A stretch of 11,682 nucleotides of DNA from Bacillota bacterium (GCA_023441905.1 JAEZNC010000054.1:1-11682); one strand, 5' to 3'. Positions 1-6,240 are shown, counted from the first letter of the stretch. Notes: generated by a model from the letters alone, not told the origin. Translations and numbers: made by a program.

Positions 1-2
1 GC

Positions 3-30
3 TTGACACATTTCACTCGTGTCCTGTAAT
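3..30 (+). promoter_or_regulatory. Sigma-A-type promoter for the small hypothetical gene
   Basis: A perfect -35 hexamer TTGACA (3-8) is followed after 16 bp by TGTAAT (25-30), a 5-of-6 match to the -10 box. The predicted start lies near 37, giving a leader of about 30 nt before the ATG at 66. The assignment rests on sequence match and position only. Confidence 0.6.
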
Positions 31-65
31 TTATATTCACGGAAATCAGAGATTACGGAGACATC

Positions 66-308
66 ATGGAAGATTATAGAGAGCGATTGTTTGACGAAAC
101 TTTTGAAAACGTATGCGGCGATATGAAACGAAGACGTGAAAAGGACCCCCGTTTTACAAAAAAAGAAATGGAGGGTTTATTAAAAGCGCTTCGTGTTCAT
201 CATGGCAACGACTGGGAGGGCAGAGGTGAGATCAGAGATATCATCAACGAAGCCACAATTGCCGCCTGCGAGCTTGTGCTTTCAGAATGGACGACGGAGG
301 AAAAATAA
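66..308 (+). CDS. Small hypothetical protein, 80 aa
   Basis: The product is a charged, soluble 80-residue protein with no signal peptide or membrane segment. The N-terminal half is rich in Arg/Lys/Glu and looks helical. The C-terminal half carries HHGNDWEGRGEI followed by a predicted helix, INEATIAACELVLSEW. I associate this Asn-Asp-Trp-x-Gly-Arg-Gly-Glu pattern with short uncharacterised clostridial proteins, but cannot name a family. The ATG has an ACGGAG ribosome binding site 5 nt upstream and a near-consensus promoter at 3-30. Codon use looks ordinary. The gene is followed within about 2 nt by a hairpin terminator shared with the convergent SASP gene. It is probably a single-gene transcript. 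Its function is unknown. Confidence 0.7.
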   Translation: MEDYRERLFDETFENVCGDMKRRREKDPRFTKKEMEGLLKALRVHHGNDWEGRGEIRDIINEATIAACELVLSEWTTEEK

Positions 309-334
309 AAAAGAAGGGCATATCGCTCTTCTTT
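299..334. terminator. Bidirectional intrinsic terminator between convergent genes
   Basis: A 10-bp stem (310-319 with 325-334, one G-T pair, loop ATATC) sits between two convergent genes. Read on the minus strand it is followed by TTTTTTATTTTT, an excellent terminator for the SASP gene. Read on the plus strand the stem ends in CTTTCTCATT, a weaker T-tract, so it probably also serves the 66-308 gene. Confidence 0.8.
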
Positions 335-356
335 CTCATTCCAAGATACGAACCGT

Positions 357-557
357 TTATTTTGCTCCAAAACTGTTTTCAACACTCTTGATCATCTTTT
401 TTACCATGTTGCCGCCAACGCGACCCGCGTCTTTGGCAGAAATGTCACCATTATAGCCTTGCTTTAAAGTCACGCCCACTTCTCCGGCGGTTTCATACTT
501 CATTTTGCTTAAATAGTCTTTCGCATCGGGTACCACTGTTTTGTTTGTTCCGGACAT
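357..557 (-). CDS. Alpha/beta-type small acid-soluble spore protein (SASP)
   Basis: Alpha/beta SASPs are made late in the forespore. They coat spore DNA, giving UV and heat resistance, and are degraded by the protease GPR at germination. The 66-residue product has the family layout. Around residues 20-29 is the GPR recognition segment KYETAGEVGV, with cleavage expected after Glu22. Residues 36-58 hold the second conserved block, NGDISAKDAGRVGG followed by NMVKKMI. The usual hydrophobic residue after the GPR Glu is Thr here. The start is fixed by a ten-base Shine-Dalgarno, AAGGAGGTGA (complement of 564-573), 6 nt upstream. The gene is monocistronic, convergent with 66-308 and divergent from the Cys-rich gene. 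Forespore sigma-G control is expected, but I found only a poor candidate (TTATAA, 18 bp, CATTTAT on the minus strand). Because spore formers carry several ssp paralogues, no numbered symbol is given. Confidence 0.93.
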   Translation of the reverse strand: MSGTNKTVVPDAKDYLSKMKYETAGEVGVTLKQGYNGDISAKDAGRVGGNMVKKMIKSVENSFGAK

Positions 558-728
558 ATTTTTTCACCTCCTTGACATTATTTTGCCCGTCTGAAACCAA
601 TAAATGCACGATTACTTTGCCGTTTTATAAGAATTAAAAATAATACGTCTTTTTTTGCGCACACAATTTTGCATTAAATCGTAATTTACAATTAGAGAAA
701 GTCAAATTTTAGATTGGAGGAAAATTCA

Positions 729-932
729 ATGGGGTTTCAAGGCGGATTCGGCGGTTTTGGTGGCAATAACTGCTGCTGCATCATCATCATTCTTCTTCTT
801 TGCTGCTGCGGCGGCTTTGGTGGCTGCGGGTGCAATGGTTTCGGAAATGCCGGCTGTGGCGGTAACTGCTGCTGGATTATCATTCTGATCATTATTTGCT
901 GCTGCTGCGGAAATAATGCCGGACATTGCTGA
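729..932 (+). CDS. Gly/Cys-rich 67-aa protein with duplicated Cys-aliphatic-Cys modules
   Basis: Sixteen of 67 residues are Cys. The protein starts with a Gly/Phe-rich stretch (residues 2-12). Two copies of one module follow: CCC-IIIILLL-CCC at 15-27 and CCW-IIILIII-CCCC at 47-60. They are separated by a Gly/Cys/Asn linker and lie exactly 32 residues apart. Each hydrophobic core is only seven residues, too short for a normal transmembrane helix. I do not recognise a defined family. By composition it resembles short Gly-rich sporulation or spore-coat proteins (YjcZ-like) and the clostridial proteins labelled 'high-cysteine'. The chosen ATG has GGAGG (716-720) 8 nt upstream. An in-frame TTG at 714 is rejected because it overlaps that ribosome binding site. 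It lies divergent from the SASP gene, which fits a spore role, but this is inference. Confidence 0.75.
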   Translation: MGFQGGFGGFGGNNCCCIIIILLLCCCGGFGGCGCNGFGNAGCGGNCCWIIILIIICCCCGNNAGHC

Positions 933-965
933 TACTGCAAAAGAAAAGTATTACATATTTCATAT

Positions 966-1108
966 GAGGCCAATAATGCCTGCAGACTGATGAGATAGTC
1001 CGGCTGTCATTCCGGATGTGTATCTATTAAGTTGGGCAGGCCCGCTTCGATGGCGAAAAGCAGCAAGAGCGAATTTCATAAAATAGAGAGCCTTATTGGC
1101 CTCTTTTT
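966..1108 (+). ncRNA. Putative structured RNA or structured 3' UTR
   Basis: The segment starts 33 nt after the Cys-rich gene stop. An 11-bp perfect long-range stem, GAGGCCAATAA (966-976) with TTATTGGCCTC (1093-1103), encloses three further elements. These are a 6-bp stem GCCTGC (978-983) with GCAGGC (1036-1041); inside it a 10-bp interrupted hairpin (993-1003 with 1012-1025, stems AGATA/TATCT and TCCGG/CCGGA); and a hairpin at 1044-1061 (GC, TTCG/CGAA, bulged AA). It ends in TTTTT. The 3' strand of the closing stem is also the 3' arm of a local terminator hairpin, so the two are mutually exclusive. I do not recognise a known riboswitch or ncRNA family. It could be a terminator-proximal UTR fold, an sRNA, or a remnant element. 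Folding was done by eye. Confidence 0.45.
1085..1108 (+). terminator. Intrinsic terminator
   Basis: The stem AGAGAGCC / GGCCTCT (1085-1092 with 1098-1104, one bulged A at 1089) has the five-base loop TTATT and runs into TTTTTGT. It would end transcription from the Cys-rich gene or from the structured RNA that contains it. Confidence 0.7.
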
Positions 1109-1174
1109 GTATTAAAACGTTTATTATTGCATAAATATCGATATTTTAATGTTTTAACATAATAAATGTCGAGG

Positions 1175-1203
1175 TTGACAGAACTATCATGATCATATAC
1201 GAT
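1175..1203 (+). promoter_or_regulatory. Sigma-A-type promoter for the GreA-like gene
   Basis: A perfect TTGACA (1175-1180) is followed after 17 bp by TACGAT (1198-1203), a 4-of-6 match to the -10 box. The predicted start is near 1210, leaving about 34 nt before the ATG at 1244. It lies downstream of the terminator at 1085-1108, so the next gene is transcribed separately. Confidence 0.5.
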
Positions 1204-1243
1204 ATTGATTAAAGGAAAGATTTACATATACAGGAGGGTCAAA

Positions 1244-1723
1244 ATGAACCTGACAATCACAAAGTCAGTCTTTGATTATCTGTATCACCATCTTGCCGAT
1301 TTACACAACAGAAAAATGAGAATAATCAACACCTATGCGATCGATTTTGAAGAATACATGAGAATGCTCGAGTATTTAAAGACGTATATTCATCAATTTG
1401 AGCGTTTTTTGGGTGATGTCAACGTGGCTGACGGTAAAAATGTGCTGCCTTTTGTGATTTATAATAGCATCGTCAGCTTAAAAAAAACAGACGGCAGCGA
1501 CACCTTGATGTGCTGTGTGACGCTCCCGAAAGAAGAAACGGAAACCGTCTGGCTGATTCCCAATGTGACGCTGCTTCCCTGCAATATGCCTTCGGCTTTT
1601 GAGCTTATGATGAAGCGGCGCGGAGAAAAGGTGGATATTGAAAGAGACGGAAGAATGCAAAAATATACAATTAAGAATATTGAGCCAAATCCATATATAC
1701 CGTTTGCGCGTCAGGAAGCATGA
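1244..1723 (+). CDS. Divergent GreA/GreB-like protein, 159 aa
   Basis: GreA-type factors insert a coiled coil into the RNA polymerase secondary channel and rescue backtracked complexes. The length (159 aa) matches GreA. Residues 4-60 look like a helical hairpin. Residues 68-147 resemble the GreA C-terminal FKBP-like domain: beta-strand-rich, with a segment at 116-133 (PSAFELMMKRRGEKVDIE) corresponding to the 'SPLGRALLGKKVGDEVEV' region, then YTIKNIE. The usual tip motif GDLSENAEY is not conserved, but Asp34 and Glu37 in AIDFEEYM keep the three-residue spacing of the two essential acidic residues. The start is the ATG with AGGAGGG (1232-1238) 5 nt upstream, not the earlier in-frame 1205. It appears monocistronic. 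A true Gre activity, a competitor role, or another Gre-fold function are all possible. Assignment is by eye and tentative. Confidence 0.55.
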   Translation: MNLTITKSVFDYLYHHLADLHNRKMRIINTYAIDFEEYMRMLEYLKTYIHQFERFLGDVNVADGKNVLPFVIYNSIVSLKKTDGSDTLMCCVTLPKEETETVWLIPNVTLLPCNMPSAFELMMKRRGEKVDIERDGRMQKYTIKNIEPNPYIPFARQEA

Positions 1724-2050
1724 AGGCTTTCTCAAGCGCAGTATGAGCATAACTATTCGGTTTGCACTAGCCAAAAAAGAAAAAAAGGATTTCAGATCAT
1801 ATTATTCTATTCATTCAAAACGACAATTTCGATTATAAATGAGATAAAAAGCACGATATCAAATCCAATGCTTCAGAGTCAACAAACCTAATACACAGCT
1901 TCCTCTGACGCCTTATAACCGCGGAATGGGGCTATCAACGACAGGTGACCGGGGGCTCGTTATGCACTGAAAAACGCTTATTCCGTCACTGCGTGCCACC
2001 TCCTTCATTTGACTGCACTGAAGGTCTGGAGACTTTATAGACAGCATGGA
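1724..2050 (+). other. Long intergenic region with potential leader structure
   Basis: No convincing gene is seen. Positions 1724-1900 are AT-rich with no clear terminator for the preceding gene. From 1921 the sequence becomes GC-richer and can pair: GCGGAATGGG (1921-1930) with CTTATTCCGT (1977-1986), 10 bp including three G-T pairs, enclosing AACGA (1937-1941) with TCGTT (1957-1961). A second arm, CCTTC (2002-2006) with GAAGG (2020-2024), follows. Together with the terminator at 2051 this could be a leader or a small RNA, but the stems are modest and were found by eye. Confidence 0.35.
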
Positions 2051-2076
2051 AACATCGGTCATATCCGGTGTTTTTT
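2051..2076 (+). terminator. Intrinsic terminator upstream of the flippase gene
   Basis: The stem AACATCGG (2051-2058) with CCGGTGTT (2065-2072), 8 bp with one G-T pair and loop TCATAT, runs into TTTTTTC and a further T-rich stretch. It sits about 70 nt before the flippase start, so it either ends a transcript from upstream or works as an attenuator in the flippase leader. Confidence 0.7.
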
Positions 2077-2144
2077 CTTTGCGGCTTTTTTTACGTTCTG
2101 TCACATATATTTAATTGATAATTTTGGTGACAGGATGGATGCCG

Positions 2145-3683
2145 ATGAAACGAAGCTTCGTGAAGAACACACTGATACTGACATTAACCTCGCAGCTGCT
2201 GCGCATTATCGGCATTTATCTGCTCGCATACATGTCTGGCAAAATCGGTGAAGAAGGCATCGGCCTTTACCAGCTGATTCTCTCCATTTATATGCTGGCA
2301 GCCACTTTTGCGTCGTCGGGCATCGGCATTGCGGTATCCCGGCTTACGGCGGAAGCTTTATCAAAAAGCGGCGGCAAGAAAGTGACGAACGTGCTGCAAC
2401 GTGCCGTGTCGATCAGTTTGCTGCTAGGCGTCACCTTTGGTGTGGTATTGTATTCGCTCTCGGGTTTTATCGGCGGTAGCTGGCTCGGTGATGCGCGTAC
2501 GGTGCTCTCCGTGAAGACGCTTGCGTTCGGTCTGCCGTTTATGGCACTGACGTCATGTCTCCAAGGGTACTTCTACGGCATGAAAAAGGCGTTGAAGCCC
2601 GCGGGACAAATGATGTTTGAGCAGATGGCGCGCATCATGCTGATCATGCTGATTCTCGACATGTTTTTGCCCAAAGGGCTCGAATACGCGTGCTTCGCCA
2701 TTGTTCTCGCCTGTATGATATCCGAGGGACTGTCATGTTGTTTTGGCTTTATACTCTATCTCATCGATAAACGCCATTCAGACATTGCGGTGACTGATGA
2801 AAAGGGCGTCACAAAAAAGATTGTACACATTGCGCTGCCTATCGCTGTCAGCTCCTACATCCGAACGGCACTGCGCACGGCGGAAAACACGATGATACCG
2901 TCGGGCTTAAGAAAATTCGGCGCGACTGCCAAAGAAGCGCTTTCGCAATTCGGGCAGATCGGCATGGCGATGCCGATCATCTTCTTTCCATGCGGCATAC
3001 TTGCCGCGGTGGGTACACTGCTGATTCCCGAGGTGTCCGAAGCCTATGCTGTGAAAAACATGCGGCGCGTGCAGTACATATTCGGCAAGGTATTCAAAAA
3101 CACCGTGCTGCTCGCCATACTGTTCGCGGGCGTGTTTACGGCATTCGCTAAAGATTTCAGCCTGCTTATCTATCAAAACGGCGATATCGCGCGGCTGCTC
3201 ATGCTTCTTGCGCCGCTCGTGCCGCTCATCTACCTTGATTTCATTGTAGATTCAATGCTTAACGGGCTCAATCAGCAGGTTCAGACACTTAAGATCAATA
3301 TCCTTGATTCTTCGGTGCGTGTTGTTTTGATTTTTTTCCTTGTTTCCGAATTTGGAATGAATGCGTATATCATCATTCTTTATGTCAGCGCCCTGATCAA
3401 CGGGACGCTGAGCATCCGTCGGCTGCTGATTTCCAGCGAAACCAGAGTGCCGTTTTTAAGCTGGATATTAAAGCCGCTTGTTTGCGTCGCATCGTCGGCG
3501 ATGGCGGTCAGAATACTATTTGCCATTATTCCTCTTGGAGATGCTGTGAATGCGTGGTGCCTCACCATTAAGGTTATACTGATGCTTATGCTGTACTTGT
3601 TTTTGCTTTTTATTACCCGCTGCCTTGAGCGGGACGATTTAAGTTGGTTCAGGCGCATGATAAAAGGGATGGGGCAGCGGTAA
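2145..3683 (+). CDS. spoVB: SpoVB-family polysaccharide/lipid flippase (MOP superfamily)
   Basis: SpoVB and its relatives (MurJ, Wzx) are multi-pass membrane proteins that flip lipid-linked saccharides; SpoVB is needed for spore cortex formation. The 512-aa product is close to the usual 518 or so and has about 14 hydrophobic segments. Family blocks are visible. The N-terminal LLRIIGIYL is followed by GLYQLILSIYMLAATFASSG and then IAVSRLTAEA. Next are CLQGYFYGMKKALKPAGQMM and, near the middle, FGQIGMAMPIIFFPCGILAA with LIPEVSEAYAV. The start could be 2139 (MPMKR) or 2145 (MKRSF). The only Shine-Dalgarno-like string, AGGATGG (2132-2138), favours 2145; a TTG at 2115 is unlikely. It lies upstream of a membrane protein gene, tsaD and the cortex gene cwlD. 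Related clostridial paralogues (YkvU-like or generic polysaccharide biosynthesis proteins) cannot be excluded, so the symbol is tentative. Confidence 0.8.
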   Translation: MKRSFVKNTLILTLTSQLLRIIGIYLLAYMSGKIGEEGIGLYQLILSIYMLAATFASSGIGIAVSRLTAEALSKSGGKKVTNVLQRAVSISLLLGVTFGVVLYSLSGFIGGSWLGDARTVLSVKTLAFGLPFMALTSCLQGYFYGMKKALKPAGQMMFEQMARIMLIMLILDMFLPKGLEYACFAIVLACMISEGLSCCFGFILYLIDKRHSDIAVTDEKGVTKKIVHIALPIAVSSYIRTALRTAENTMIPSGLRKFGATAKEALSQFGQIGMAMPIIFFPCGILAAVGTLLIPEVSEAYAVKNMRRVQYIFGKVFKNTVLLAILFAGVFTAFAKDFSLLIYQNGDIARLLMLLAPLVPLIYLDFIVDSMLNGLNQQVQTLKINILDSSVRVVLIFFLVSEFGMNAYIIILYVSALINGTLSIRRLLISSETRVPFLSWILKPLVCVASSAMAVRILFAIIPLGDAVNAWCLTIKVILMLMLYLFLLFITRCLERDDLSWFRRMIKGMGQR

Positions 3684-3703
3684 AAGCCTGGCATTGATAT
3701 GGC

Positions 3704-3732
3704 TTGAGCATGTGCCGCCCTTGTGGTAAAAT
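3704..3732 (+). promoter_or_regulatory. Extended -10 sigma-A-type promoter for the DUF1461-tsaD pair
   Basis: TTGAGC (3704-3709) and TAAAAT (3727-3732) are 17 bp apart, with TG one base before the -10 box (3724-3725). The predicted start near 3739 lies inside the apparent longer reading frame that begins at 3704. This supports translation starting at 3794. Confidence 0.5.
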
Positions 3733-3793
3733 TCAATGGTTAAAGATGGCGACAAGAGATAAGACAATGCTATGCATTGATAAAGGAGAGACC

Positions 3794-4510
3794 ATGAATA
3801 AAAGCAGTCGGGTTTGGAGTACCGTTTGTGCCAGCGCAGCCGGCGTTATGCTGATTGTCGCGCTGTTGATACTGAGCATCGAGATGTTCGCGCTGAACCC
3901 CTCGTTCTTCACGAGCGAGTATTCAAAGCTTAACACCGCTCAGGATATCGGCATCGGCGAGCAGGATCTTACAGCGGTGACCAACAAGCTGATTAATTAC
4001 ATCACGGACGCGGACAAAGACCTTGATATACAGGCCGAAATCGGCGGCGAGATGCAGGAGGTTTTCGGCAAACGCGAAAAGGACCATATGGTGGATGTGA
4101 AGGTGCTTTACTTAAACGCGCGCAATGTTCGCACGGTCTTTTTCATCGGTGCGGCTGTGTTTATCATAGCGACGTTCCTGATAAGCAGAAAGCAAGCCTT
4201 CAAAACGCTCTGCAAATCGTTTTTATATGTCTCGGGCGTGTTTGTGGTGATTGTGGGCGCGCTGGGGTTGTATGCGGCGGTCGATTTCACATCCTTCTGG
4301 ATCTCATTCCATCACCTGTTTTTCACAAACGATCTTTGGCTGCTCGATCCGAATACCGATGTGCTGATCATGATGGTGCCCGAACAGTTCTTCTCTGATC
4401 TTGTGGCGCGTATCATCATTCGCTTCATATCGATATTCGTGGTGCTTAACGCGGCGGCAGCGGCGGGGCTGATCATGATCAAAAAGAGGAGCAAAGCCGT
4501 TGAAGCCTGA
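3794..4510 (+). CDS. DUF1461 / TIGR01906 family integral membrane protein, 238 aa
   Basis: The function of this family is not established. Hydrophobic segments lie at about 11-34, 113-131, 142-163 and 205-228, with an extracytoplasmic or cytoplasmic loop of about 75 residues between the first two. The loop ends in REKDHMVDVKVL. The family signature block FHHLFFTNDLWLLDPNTDVL is at 172-191, followed by MVPEQFF (194-200). A Lys/Arg-rich tail (KKRSK) follows the last helix. The start at 3794 has AAAGGAGAG (3782-3790) just upstream; an in-frame start at 3704 would have no ribosome binding site and would overlap the promoter. Its 3' end overlaps tsaD by 11 nt, so the two are translationally linked. 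This is probably coincidental operon packing rather than a shared pathway. Confidence 0.88.
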   Translation: MNKSSRVWSTVCASAAGVMLIVALLILSIEMFALNPSFFTSEYSKLNTAQDIGIGEQDLTAVTNKLINYITDADKDLDIQAEIGGEMQEVFGKREKDHMVDVKVLYLNARNVRTVFFIGAAVFIIATFLISRKQAFKTLCKSFLYVSGVFVVIVGALGLYAAVDFTSFWISFHHLFFTNDLWLLDPNTDVLIMMVPEQFFSDLVARIIIRFISIFVVLNAAAAAGLIMIKKRSKAVEA

Positions 4511-5504
4511 CAGAATGATACTTGCGATCGAGACCTCATGCGATGAGACAGCGGCGGCGGTGATGCAGGGCCGCAAGGTGATCGGCAGCGCGGTTTACAC
4601 ACAGAAGGAACACGAGCTTTACGGCGGCGTCGTTCCCGAGATCGCGTCGCGCAATCATGTGATGAAGATCCCGTATATCGTGGACGAAGCGCTGCAGAGC
4701 GCGCATATGGGTTTTGCCGATTTGGGTGCTGTCGCGGTGACGGACGGACCGGGGCTGATCGGCGCGCTGCTCGTCGGCGTGTCGTACGCCAAGGGGCTCA
4801 GCTATTATCACAAGCTGCCGCTGATCCCCGTGCACCATATTGAAGGTCATATCTGTTCGCTTTTTATATCGCATGAAACACTGGAGCCGCCTTTTTTGTG
4901 TCTCGTTGTGTCGGGCGGGCATTCGCACATTGTGGTGGTTGAGGATTACGGCAAATACCGTCTGCTCGGTAAAACGCGCGACGACGCAGTGGGTGAGGCC
5001 TTCGATAAAACGGCACGCGTGCTGGGTCTTGGGTACCCCGGGGGCCCGAAACTTGAAGCACTCGCGCGTGAGGGAAAACCCAGCTATCAGTATCCGCGCG
5101 GCTTCAAGGGCGAAACACATCTCGATTTTACGTTCAGCGGACTCAAAACCGCGGTCATCAACCATATCCACAACATGGAGCAAAAGGGCGAAGCCTACAG
5201 CAAGGCCGATGTAGCCGCGAGCTTTCAGCATGAAGCGGTGGCCTTTCTCGCAGACAATACATTTGAGGCGGCGGCCCGAACGGGCATCAAGAAAATCGGC
5301 ATCGCGGGAGGCGTTTCGGCCAACGGCGCGCTGAGGGCTGAGTTTGAGAAGCGCGCCAAAGCCCGGGGGCTGTCGCTTTTTCTGCCTGAGCTGCGATACT
5401 GCACGGACAACGCCGCGATGATCGGCTGCGCGGCGGCTTTCACTGCGGCGGCGGAGGAACCATTGCGACTCAACGCGAACGCAAGTAAATTGCTGTTTGA
5501 GTAG
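4500..5504 (+). CDS. tsaD: tRNA N6-threonylcarbamoyladenosine transferase TsaD
   Basis: TsaD transfers the threonylcarbamoyl group from TC-AMP to A37 of tRNAs reading ANN codons. It works in the cytoplasm with TsaB and TsaE, which are not in this window. The 334-aa length is standard. The ASKHA-type N-terminus ILAIETSCDETAAAV is at 7-21, followed by PEIASRNHVMKI. The metal-binding histidines are His113 and His117 in HIEGH, and the third ligand is Asp303 in CTDNAAMIG. SGGHSH, FTFSGLKTAV and GGVSANGALR are all present. The likely start is TTG at 4500 because AGAGGAG (4485-4491) sits 8 nt upstream. The first ATG (4515) lacks a ribosome binding site and would remove five residues. Nothing essential appears missing. 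Co-transcription with the preceding membrane gene is likely. Confidence 0.97.
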   Translation: MKPDRMILAIETSCDETAAAVMQGRKVIGSAVYTQKEHELYGGVVPEIASRNHVMKIPYIVDEALQSAHMGFADLGAVAVTDGPGLIGALLVGVSYAKGLSYYHKLPLIPVHHIEGHICSLFISHETLEPPFLCLVVSGGHSHIVVVEDYGKYRLLGKTRDDAVGEAFDKTARVLGLGYPGGPKLEALAREGKPSYQYPRGFKGETHLDFTFSGLKTAVINHIHNMEQKGEAYSKADVAASFQHEAVAFLADNTFEAAARTGIKKIGIAGGVSANGALRAEFEKRAKARGLSLFLPELRYCTDNAAMIGCAAAFTAAAEEPLRLNANASKLLFE

Positions 5505-5507
5505 CGG

Positions 5508-5535
5508 TCATATTTTACTAAGATGCTAATATAGA
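5508..5535 (+). promoter_or_regulatory. Candidate sigma-E (mother-cell sporulation) promoter for cwlD
   Basis: TCATATT (5508-5514) matches the sigma-E -35 consensus kmATATT. After 13 bp, AATATAGA (5528-5535) is a partial match to the -10 CATACAnT. It begins 4 nt after the tsaD stop, with a predicted start about 18 nt before the cwlD ATG. Known sigma-E control of cwlD in Bacillus subtilis makes the match more credible; the -10 is weak. Confidence 0.5.
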
Positions 5536-5559
5536 TGAGATAACGGCGGAGGTGCTTTC

Positions 5560-6240
5560 ATGAAACGCAAGAGACGCTATCTCATCTATTTTCTTATTGT
5601 CATCGTGCTGATCGCTTCACTCATCGCGATACCGCTATCAAAACCTGTCATGAATCAAAAAGATATTATCATTGTGATTGACGCGGGGCATGGAGGATTT
5701 GACGGCGGTGCGGTGAGCCCGAACGGCGTTAAAGAAGACGGGCTCAATCTCTCCGTGGCCATGAAGCTCAAAACCATGTGCCTCAATCAAGGCTATGGCG
5801 TGATTATGACACGCGAAGACGAAAATGCTATCGGGGATACAAAGGATGAGGATATGAGAAAAAGAAAGCAGATTATTGAGAATTCCAATGCCAGTGTTGT
5901 GATATCTATTCATATGAATAAATTCAGCGATACCACGTGCCACGGCCCGGTCGTCTTTTATCATAAGGATTCGGAGGAAGGAGAAAAACTTGCGAAAATC
6001 ATGCAGGAGAAGCTCGTTGAAACCTTGAAGCCCGAAAGGCCGCGCGTAGAAAAACCAGAAACGTACTTTATTCTGCGTTCGGGCGACTGTCCGTGCGTAC
6101 TGGTCGAGTGCGGCTTTTTATCGAACGCGCACGATGAAGAACTGTTGCAGACGAAAGACTATCAGGAAAAATGCGCGACAGCCATCTTTAAAGGGCTGCA
6201 GCTGTATTTTTCGCAGCGTTATATGTCCACACCGGCGTAA
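5560..6240 (+). CDS. cwlD: N-acetylmuramoyl-L-alanine amidase CwlD (spore cortex)
   Basis: CwlD is a zinc amidase (Amidase_3) that removes peptide side chains from muramic acid so that muramic-delta-lactam can form in the spore cortex; germination lytic enzymes need that mark. The 226-aa length is close to that of B. subtilis CwlD (about 237). A Lys/Arg-rich start and a hydrophobic segment (7-26) form a signal peptide or N-terminal anchor. The zinc ligands are His44 (DAGHGG), Glu59 (VKEDGLN) and His118 (SIHMN), and the catalytic Glu183 lies in LVECGFLSN. There is no extra wall-binding domain. GGAGGTG (5548-5554) is 5 nt from the ATG. The 55-nt gap after tsaD contains a sigma-E-like promoter, suggesting sporulation-specific expression. 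GerD, often adjacent in bacilli, is not seen here. A vegetative Amidase_3 paralogue is the main alternative. Confidence 0.92.
   Translation: MKRKRRYLIYFLIVIVLIASLIAIPLSKPVMNQKDIIIVIDAGHGGFDGGAVSPNGVKEDGLNLSVAMKLKTMCLNQGYGVIMTREDENAIGDTKDEDMRKRKQIIENSNASVVISIHMNKFSDTTCHGPVVFYHKDSEEGEKLAKIMQEKLVETLKPERPRVEKPETYFILRSGDCPCVLVECGFLSNAHDEELLQTKDYQEKCATAIFKGLQLYFSQRYMSTPA

Noticed and set aside
558..728. Sigma-G or sigma-K promoters for the divergent SASP and Cys-rich genes.
   Set aside because: Sporulation control is expected, but no candidate in the 171-nt gap matched both consensus boxes well enough to list.
985..1003. GATAGTCC resembling the P7 end of a group I intron.
   Set aside because: The enclosing 140 nt is too short and no P3-P8 core, guanosine site or intron-interrupted gene is visible.
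985..1025. CTGATGAG at 987-994, matching a hammerhead ribozyme core.
   Set aside because: The required GAAA after stem II and a suitably placed NUH cleavage site were not found in any of the three circular arrangements, so the match is treated as chance.
1979..2006. Minus-strand GGTGGCACGC resembling a T-box antiterminator.
   Set aside because: No specifier arm, no terminator and no aminoacyl-tRNA synthetase or amino acid gene downstream on that strand; a repeat remnant fits better.
1913..2104. 63-residue minus-strand open frame in the gap before the flippase gene.
   Set aside because: No family resemblance, and it overlaps the terminator and predicted stems.
4536..5231. 231-residue minus-strand open frame.
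   Set aside because: Shadow of tsaD: it is fully antisense to a gene with intact family motifs, and has no recognisable domain of its own.
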